Shown here one piece after another: positions 7,374 to 12,050 of a stretch of DNA of 12,050 nucleotides (within the stretch, counting starts at the first letter, position 1; each line of letters opens with the position of its first letter). The stretch comes from Myxococcales bacterium (GTDB lineage Bacteria > Myxococcota_A > Polyangia > Polyangiales > Houyiibacteriaceae): assembly GCA_020354595.1 (NCBI GenBank), contig CP070650.1:2397629-2409678 (forward strand), given 5' to 3'. Made by a program: the position numbers and the translations under genes. Under the pieces are notes generated by a model that saw nothing but the letters and a program-made list of their open reading frames with translations, was not told where the DNA came from and did not search any database.

Positions 7374-7970
7374 CAGCACGTCGCGTACAGAATGGCCCTT
7401 GTGTCGCCCGTTGTTGAAGAACTGGAAGAAGTAGACCGAGGTTCCATAGAACATCTGCCAGAAGATGATGATTCCTATGATGCCGAGAACCCGCGCGGGA
7501 ACGAGCTCGAAAGTCATTCCGAAGGCAAAGAGTATTGCGGGGATGATCGTCGTGAAACCGTTCCCGACGTCGATGTTGTAGCCAAAAGAGCGCCTGTCTG
7601 AGTATCCGGGGTCGAACAACGAGTAGGTCGACCAGATGCGCGTCCACTCACGGAACGAGAACACCCGCAGGATCGGAATCGGACGCCTGAAGACTTCGCC
7701 GACCGCAACCAACTCGCGACCTCGATACGGCTCTCGGATCGCGTCGTATTCTTCCTGAATCTGGTCCTGGCGGACAAAGAGCGCGATTTCCCACCACGCA
7801 ACCATCACGTTCACGACGAGAAAGAATGCGAGGCCGATCTGCGTTACGTTGTAAATGCCGTGCGCGCGGTGGTGCAGCCAGATGTGCAACGAAGTTCCGG
7901 CAACGATGGCCAAGCAGATCACGGCCGCCGTGGGGATCGCGAGACCTCGCGATTGCGTAGTGGTGTCCAT
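7269..7970 (-). CDS. EXPERA/emopamil-binding-protein-like membrane protein
   Basis: The 233-residue protein has about five membrane helices: 11-31, 44-66, 137-155, 159-178 and 198-222. Length, helix number and several spaced motifs match what I remember of human EBP, the sterol delta8-delta7 isomerase. These are W113-x2-Y-x3-D120-x2-Y123; Y175-G-x3-Y-F with glycines at 188 and 192 in the same spacing; and N206-x2-W209-L in the last helix, equivalent to the substrate-site Asn/Trp of EBP. The catalytic acid expected after the D-x2-Y motif is not obvious, and the His of helix 2 is missing (only E61 remains). It may therefore bind a sterol- or lipid-like ligand without isomerase activity, as TMEM97 does. 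The start is ATG 7970 behind GGAG; an in-frame TTG three bases upstream is less likely. It could still be an unrelated multi-pass family. Confidence 0.6.
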   Translation of the reverse strand: MDTTTQSRGLAIPTAAVICLAIVAGTSLHIWLHHRAHGIYNVTQIGLAFFLVVNVMVAWWEIALFVRQDQIQEEYDAIREPYRGRELVAVGEVFRRPIPILRVFSFREWTRIWSTYSLFDPGYSDRRSFGYNIDVGNGFTTIIPAILFAFGMTFELVPARVLGIIGIIIFWQMFYGTSVYFFQFFNNGRHKGHSVRDVLLFVGVSNLLWLIFPLWGLCASVRLIMEGSFAVFL

Positions 7971-8030
7971 CAACTTTCTCCGTAGCCAGACGATGCGTCC
8001 GTACTATGCTTCGCTCGGAGGCTAGCAAGA
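7971..8030. promoter_or_regulatory. Short divergent promoter region
   Basis: Only 60 bases separate the starts of the EXPERA-like gene (minus) and the dioxygenase gene (plus), so both promoters must be here or overlap the coding ends. TACTAT at 8002-8007 is the only -10-like box and would serve either strand. I see no clear -35 box or operator palindrome. Shared control of the two genes is possible. Confidence 0.3.
7978..7981 (-). promoter_or_regulatory. Ribosome binding site of the EXPERA-like gene
   Basis: GGAG on the minus strand, seven bases before ATG 7970. It supports this ATG over the TTG at 7973. Confidence 0.55.
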
Positions 8031-8936
8031 ATGAGTGCCGTGAAGCAGTTGGGGTACTTGGTTTTCGAGGTGAGCGACCTTCGCGCCTGGGAGGACTTCG
8101 GGACGAAGATCCTAGGGCTTCAGGTGGTCGATCGGAGCGCAGAAGCGGGTTTTTCCCTGCGAATGGACAGCTATCAACAGCGTTTCTTCGTCGAGCACGG
8201 CCCTGCTGACGACCTCGCGGCCATCGGTTGGGAGGCGGCGGGCCCTGCCGAGCTCGAGCAGATCGCACAACGCCTGCGAGATGCCGGCCACGAAGTGGCA
8301 CAGGGCAGCGCAGAGCACGCCGCAAATCGAAACGTGGCAGCGCTGATTTGTTTCGACGATCCGGCCGGCAATCCTGTCGAGGTCTTCTACGGGCCCAAGC
8401 TAGCCGATGAGCCGTTCGTCTCGGAGGTCGTGACGGGTGGTTTCGTCGCCGAAGATCAGGGCTTTGGGCACGTCGTCGTGGTATCCAAAGACGACGCGAA
8501 GCACGAAGAATTCTACGCGACCGTGTTCGGGCTCGAGCTCAGCGACTACATCCGCTGCGAGTACTTCGGCCACAAGATCGACGTCACCTTCATGCACGCC
8601 AACGCTCGACACCACTCGCTCGCCTTCGGCGGTGGACAGCTCAAGCGGATTCACCATTTCATGGTGCAGGCAAAGTCGATGGACGAGGTCGGGAAATGCT
8701 ACGACCGGTTCCTGTTCTCCGGTGGGATGGTGCATCAGACCCTCGGACGGCATCCGAACGACAAGATGTTCTCGTTCTATGGGTACACGCCGTCGGGTTT
8801 CCATTTCGAATTCGGCGCCGGCGCCATCGAGATCGAAGACGGTTGGCAAAGCGCGACGCACGACAAGGTGAGCGAGTGGGGCCATCACCCGCCTCAGCTC
8901 CTCACCAAAGCATACCGCCGCCAAGGGACACGCTAG
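8031..8936 (+). CDS. Type I extradiol dioxygenase (BphC/HsaC-like, two VOC domains)
   Basis: The 301-residue protein has the length and two-domain vicinal-oxygen-chelate architecture of 2,3-dihydroxybiphenyl and steroid-ring (HsaC) dioxygenases. Domain 1 covers about 5-120 and domain 2 about 145-265. Domain 2 carries a complete Fe(II) facial triad: H147 (G-F-G-H-V), H209 (R-I-H-H-F-M) and E260 (F-H-F-E-F). The acid/base residues known from BphC also appear at matching positions: H195 (in R-H-H-S-L-A-F), H241 (G-R-H-P-N-D-K) and Y250. It should open a catechol ring by meta cleavage using O2. The start at 8031 has GGAGG nine bases upstream. No hydroxylase, hydrolase of the meta-cleavage type or regulator lies nearby. 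The substrate (biphenyl-like, steroid-derived catechol or other) is therefore open. It is a cytoplasmic enzyme. Confidence 0.92.
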   Translation: MSAVKQLGYLVFEVSDLRAWEDFGTKILGLQVVDRSAEAGFSLRMDSYQQRFFVEHGPADDLAAIGWEAAGPAELEQIAQRLRDAGHEVAQGSAEHAANRNVAALICFDDPAGNPVEVFYGPKLADEPFVSEVVTGGFVAEDQGFGHVVVVSKDDAKHEEFYATVFGLELSDYIRCEYFGHKIDVTFMHANARHHSLAFGGGQLKRIHHFMVQAKSMDEVGKCYDRFLFSGGMVHQTLGRHPNDKMFSFYGYTPSGFHFEFGAGAIEIEDGWQSATHDKVSEWGHHPPQLLTKAYRRQGTR

Positions 8937-8977
8937 CCCCCCGCAACCGCAATCATTCCAACCACTTCCAGACCCAA

Positions 8978-9031
8978 CCGCGAAAACCCACGCTCGGTCG
9001 GCCTGTGCCAGCGCGCATCACGTTTTCGCGG
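8978..9031. terminator. Inverted repeat between convergent genes, possible bidirectional terminator
   Basis: CCGCGAAAAC (8978-8987) and GTTTTCGCGG (9022-9031) are perfect 10-base arms around a 34-base spacer, itself with small internal complementarities. It lies in the 147-base gap between the convergent dioxygenase and solute-binding-protein genes, where transcription from both sides should end. A second, weaker pair, AACCC (9042-9046) and GGGTT (9060-9064), is followed by TT. Neither has a long T-run. Confidence 0.4.
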
Positions 9032-9083
9032 CTAGGCGTACAACCCACTGAAAAGAGGCGGGTTTTGGAGGGGGTGCGTGTCC

Positions 9084-10091
9084 CTATCGGACGACTTCTT
9101 CCACGGCCTCGAGGAGGCTCTTGCTGTAGAGGCGGCCGGTTAGGTTCTTGCGGGTTTGGGCGGCGGCGGCGTCCCAGGCGGCTTTGTGGGGGCTCGTGTC
9201 GACCAGAGTGATGCCGCGCTTGATGAGCGAGTCGTAAGCTCGTTGGTCGTCTCGGCGTGCGAGCTTGTCTCCTGCGCGAGCGGCGCGCTCGCTCGTTTCG
9301 AGGAGCACCTTCTGGTCGTGCTCGCTCAGCGCGTAGAACTTCTCTTTCTTGATCACCGAGCCACCGATGATGATGCCGAAGTTCTGCTTCGCCATGTAAT
9401 TGAGCCGCGTGTACCACTGCATTGCGACCGCTGCGAGTGCGGAAACCGGGACCGTGTCGAGCATCCTCGTCTGCAGCCCACCGTACACCTCGGGCGCGCC
9501 GACACGAACCGGGTTAGCGCCGATCACATTCACGAACTCGGCGAAGACAGGGTCGTCTTTCCATGCCCAGGGGCGCAGCTTCTTGAGGTCTTCGGGCTTC
9601 TCGAAGGGCTCCATCGAGAACAACCGGTTCTTGCCTGCCTCGCCCCAGTTCAGCAGAACGAACCCGTTGCTTTCGAACAGCTTCACGAAGCGTTCGTTGA
9701 GGGCAGCACGCGTGCGTTCGAGTTGCTCGTATTCCGTGATCAAACCGGGCGACGCCAGAACTAGAACGGGTCGTGCGACCATGCCGAGGCCCGTCGTCGA
9801 AACTCCTGCAGCGTCCATCTGACCCGCGCGCACCTTACGAATGAAGTCGCGCTCGTCGCCTTGGCTCCCGCCCGAATAGAAACGGAGCTCGACTCGGCCC
9901 TCCGTGCCCTCTTTGAGGCTTCTGTTCCAGGCCTTCATGACCTTCATGAACGCGGAGCCCGGCGGGGCAAGCGAGGCAAACCGGATCACCATCGGTGAAG
10001 CAGCATCGGCTTGGGGCACGGACAGTGCGCCCGGCAGAAGAAATGCGCTCAGAGCGAGTAGGGCGACGAAAACGTTCTTGATTCGGATCAT
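9084..10091 (-). CDS. TRAP transporter periplasmic solute-binding protein (DctP family)
   Basis: The 335-residue protein begins with a signal peptide (residues 1-31: M-I-R-I-K, a long Leu/Ala core, then A-D-A-A-S). The mature part opens with V-I-R-F-A-S-L-A-P-P-G-S and has K-A-W-N, then E-G-R-V-E-L-R-F-Y and Q-M-D-A-A-G blocks typical of DctP. A conserved Arg in the N-P-V-R-V-G-A-P-E-V-Y block is the likely carboxylate contact seen in most TRAP receptors. It would capture an organic acid or similar anion for a Na+-driven TRAP permease. No DctQ or DctM membrane gene is in the window, so the permease must be downstream of 9084 or elsewhere. I chose ATG 10091 because it starts the signal peptide directly; an in-frame TTG at 10133 would add 14 non-signal residues. 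It is 94 bases behind the GMC gene and perhaps co-transcribed. Confidence 0.85.
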   Translation of the reverse strand: MIRIKNVFVALLALSAFLLPGALSVPQADAASPMVIRFASLAPPGSAFMKVMKAWNRSLKEGTEGRVELRFYSGGSQGDERDFIRKVRAGQMDAAGVSTTGLGMVARPVLVLASPGLITEYEQLERTRAALNERFVKLFESNGFVLLNWGEAGKNRLFSMEPFEKPEDLKKLRPWAWKDDPVFAEFVNVIGANPVRVGAPEVYGGLQTRMLDTVPVSALAAVAMQWYTRLNYMAKQNFGIIIGGSVIKKEKFYALSEHDQKVLLETSERAARAGDKLARRDDQRAYDSLIKRGITLVDTSPHKAAWDAAAAQTRKNLTGRLYSKSLLEAVEEVVR

Positions 10092-10185
10092 GGTCAGCCT
10101 GTCGAGGATACGGCGAGCCGGGATTGGGTCCAAGCCAACCGTAGACGCCCCCCGAACCCTCAGTATTTAGAGAAAAGGGCCTTCG

Positions 10186-11778
10186 TCACAAGGCTTCCGC
10201 TCGAAGAAGCTTTGCGGCCCGGTATCCGACGAGCATGCTTGGGGCGTTGAGAGCGGAGACCGGGGTCCAGGGAATCACTGAAGCGTCAGCCACCCGAAGC
10301 CCCCTGACCCCGCGCAGACGAAGCTCGGTGTCGACGGCGTCGCCGGCTGACCCACCCATGCGGCAGCTTCCCGCGAAGTGGTAGGTGGTGATCGTGTTCT
10401 TGCGGACGTAGTTTGCGATCGCGCCATCGGCCTGCACGTTCGCGCCCGGCATCAGCTCTTTCACGCCCCAGTCCATCAACCCTCGGGACGTGCCGATCTG
10501 GCGGGCGATCCGGACGCCCTTGACCATCGTCTCCATGTCTTCGGGGTGAGAGTAGTAAGCGGGGTCGATCAACGCCTGTTTGCCGACGTCGATGCTCTGC
10601 AAGCGAAGCGTCCCTCGGCTCTTGGGCTTTCCTAGGATCAGGATGATTCCGAACATGTGGTCGGTGAAGCGTTGCAGCGCCCCGACCTTGAACATGCCGC
10701 CGATCATCGCGCGAACGATCGCGCGGGTTCTCGGGCCATAGAGCGCATGGGGAATCACTTTGGGAGGCAGCATGCGCTGCATCATCTGCCGCATGGCCGA
10801 CGGCGCAGGCCAATACACGTAGCACGTGTCGCTCTGCGTCGCGGGCAGATCGCTATCCGCGTTGGTCCGGAAGAAGCTGTAAAGCTGCGGGTAGAAGCAG
10901 TCGATGTCCCTGGTGGTTTTGTAGAAGACGGGAACGTTCGGGTGATCGTGAAGCTTGTCACCGATGCATCGACGATCCGCCACGATCGGGATGCCGTGCC
11001 CGCGAAGGTGGTCCGCCGGCCCGACGCCCGAGAGCATGAGCAGCTTGGGAGTCTCCAACGCCCCGGCGCACAAGACGATCTGCTTCGACGCGCTCGCGCG
11101 TTTCAACTCGCCGTCGTGCTCGAATTCGACCGCCCGGGCACGTTTGTCGGCCGTGAACACCACGCGATGGGCCCGCGCGCGGGTGAGAATCGTGAGATTC
11201 TCTTTCGGCCCCGCGTCTTTGATGAATGCAACGTACGAGCTTCGTCGTTCGTCCCCTTCGTACGACATCCACTCGTAACCAATGACATTGCTCATGTTGC
11301 CATCGTTGAGGTCTTCCTTGCGGGTGAAGCCGTTTTCCTCGGCGGACGCGATGCAGGCTTCAGTCCACTCGGTAGGTGGCCGTCGGTGGGGCCTGAGGAT
11401 GCGCTCGATTGCCTCGAAGTCAGTCTTGTTGTCGGTCCAATTCCAGCCCTCTGGCCACTCGGCGTAGTCCTCCCGCGCGCCGCGGGTGTAGACCATTCCG
11501 TTCACCGAGCCGCTGCCGCCCAGCACCGTCCCGGTCCCGGCAAAGATGCGCTGGTTCGCGGAGTACGTCTGAGGCACCGAAAAGCGCTCACCCATCACCG
11601 CGTCGTTGATGAACGCTTCCTTGTAGCCGCTTGCGGCAAGGGTCTCTGGATGCTCCTCCGCGGAGGGTCCACTTTCGAGTAGGAGCACACGCGTGCCCGA
11701 ATCCTTCGAGAGCTCCGCCGCAACGATGCAGCCAGCAGAGCCCCCGCCGATGACGATGAAGTCGTAGTCGTTCGTCAT
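10186..11778 (-). CDS. GMC family FAD-dependent alcohol oxidoreductase
   Basis: The 530-residue protein begins with the FAD-binding fold: D-F-I-V-I-G-G-G-S-A-G (G11 to G16), then E35 at strand 2. The GMC signature block G-G-S-G-S-V-N-G-M-V-Y-T-R-G follows at about 87-100, and the second signature, G-A-L-E-T-P-K-L-L-M-L-S-G-V-G, lies near 250. The catalytic pair is H467 (T-T-Y-H-F-A-G-S-C-R-M-G) and N511 (V-S-A-L-N-A-P-S-M-L). Length fits choline dehydrogenase, polyethylene glycol dehydrogenase and aliphatic alcohol dehydrogenases. There is no signal peptide. The start overlaps the aldehyde dehydrogenase stop (ATGA, 4 bases), and I see no good ribosome site in front. Translation is probably coupled, and the pair likely oxidises a primary alcohol to an acid. 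Cholesterol-oxidase-like use is less likely from the motifs. Confidence 0.92.
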   Translation of the reverse strand: MTNDYDFIVIGGGSAGCIVAAELSKDSGTRVLLLESGPSAEEHPETLAASGYKEAFINDAVMGERFSVPQTYSANQRIFAGTGTVLGGSGSVNGMVYTRGAREDYAEWPEGWNWTDNKTDFEAIERILRPHRRPPTEWTEACIASAEENGFTRKEDLNDGNMSNVIGYEWMSYEGDERRSSYVAFIKDAGPKENLTILTRARAHRVVFTADKRARAVEFEHDGELKRASASKQIVLCAGALETPKLLMLSGVGPADHLRGHGIPIVADRRCIGDKLHDHPNVPVFYKTTRDIDCFYPQLYSFFRTNADSDLPATQSDTCYVYWPAPSAMRQMMQRMLPPKVIPHALYGPRTRAIVRAMIGGMFKVGALQRFTDHMFGIILILGKPKSRGTLRLQSIDVGKQALIDPAYYSHPEDMETMVKGVRIARQIGTSRGLMDWGVKELMPGANVQADGAIANYVRKNTITTYHFAGSCRMGGSAGDAVDTELRLRGVRGLRVADASVIPWTPVSALNAPSMLVGYRAAKLLRAEAL

Positions 11779-12050
11779 TCGCCGCGGCCGAGAAGCTTCA
11801 TGAGGCCGCGCCAGCGTTGCCTGAAACCGCGTCCGTAGACCAGCTCGATCACCCCGCCAAACGTGCCGTACTGGGCTGAGGTCACGGGGTACATCTTGTT
11901 CGGCTGATTTATCGGAAAGCGGTCATCGACGACGGCCTTGATGTTGCACATCGAGCGCAGTCCTTCGCGCCCATTCATGCGGCCGAAGCCCGACTCCTTG
12001 ACTCCCCCAAACGTGAGGTCCTGCGCCATGTAGGTAATGCCGCCGAACTC
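11775..12050 (-). CDS. Aldehyde dehydrogenase, C-terminal part only (5' end outside window)
   Basis: The last 91 codons of an NAD(P)-dependent aldehyde dehydrogenase. The conserved C-terminal motif L-T-F-G-G-V-K-E-S-G-F-G-R is followed by M-N-G-R-E-G-L-R at residues 12-32 of the visible part. The frame runs open to the window edge; the catalytic Cys and Glu lie outside. After the usual family end (K-A-V-V-D-D-R-F-P) there is an extra tail of about 45 residues ending in a basic, amphipathic stretch (G-R-G-F-R-Q-R-W-R-G-L-M-K-L-L), which might touch the membrane. Its stop shares four bases with the GMC start (ATGA), so the two are one operon. The enzyme would take the aldehyde made by the GMC oxidoreductase to the carboxylic acid. 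Confidence 0.9.
   Translation of the reverse strand, partial: EFGGITYMAQDLTFGGVKESGFGRMNGREGLRSMCNIKAVVDDRFPINQPNKMYPVTSAQYGTFGGVIELVYGRGFRQRWRGLMKLLGRGE

Noticed and set aside
10105..10133. TTGGAC and TATCCT with 17-base spacing (minus strand) as a promoter of the solute-binding-protein gene
   Set aside because: The boxes match poorly, and the start site would leave almost no leader before ATG 10091, so the ribosome site would be lost.
10657..11682. A 341-codon plus-strand open frame inside the GMC gene
   Set aside because: It is the antisense of a gene with intact FAD and catalytic motifs, and the translated product has no recognisable features.
1..12050. Mobile element, prophage, toxin-antitoxin, CRISPR or RNA gene
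   Set aside because: I found no transposase, integrase, repeat array, tRNA-like cloverleaf or small toxin-like pair on reading both strands.

Overview
The window reads as chromosomal DNA from a GC-rich Gram-negative bacterium. Codons mostly end in G or C. There are signal peptides, a probable outer-membrane beta-barrel, an RND exporter with a LolA-like partner, and a TRAP periplasmic binding protein. The gene mix suggests a myxobacterial or other deltaproteobacterial-type lineage (Myxococcota or Binatota-like), but no marker gene settles this. I see no rRNA, tRNA, CRISPR array, integrase or insertion sequence. Coding density is high, and no gene-free stretch exceeds 300 bases.

Layout. (1) Positions 1-3409, minus strand: an envelope-transport operon running RND/MMPL transporter -> LolA-like protein -> a secreted acidic protein cut by the window edge. 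The first two genes share a TGATG junction. (2) 3543-4532, plus strand: a divergently transcribed outer-membrane beta-barrel candidate, followed by a terminator-like hairpin. (3) 4629-7373, plus strand: a probable two-gene operon of a class C beta-lactamase-fold serine hydrolase (class VIII esterase type) and a flavoprotein of the COG2907/amine-oxidase type. (4) 7269-7970, minus strand: a small multi-pass membrane protein that resembles the EXPERA/emopamil-binding protein family (sterol isomerase, TMEM97). Its 3' end overlaps the flavoprotein reading frame by 105 bases. (5) 8031-8936, plus strand: a type I extradiol ring-cleavage dioxygenase with a complete active site. (6) 9084-12050, minus strand: an oxidation block of an aldehyde dehydrogenase (only its C-terminus is here) overlapping a GMC flavin alcohol oxidoreductase by ATGA, then a TRAP-type solute-binding protein.

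How the genes may work together (inference): the left part moves lipid-like molecules across the envelope. The right part takes up and oxidises hydrophobic or alcohol substrates, with alcohol -> aldehyde -> acid steps and aromatic ring opening. RND, EXPERA-like, GMC and extradiol dioxygenase families all have members that act on sterols, steroids or hopanoids. A lipid/steroid theme is therefore possible, but nothing in the window proves it. The most unusual items are the EXPERA-like membrane protein and the anomalous convergent overlap at 7269-7373.
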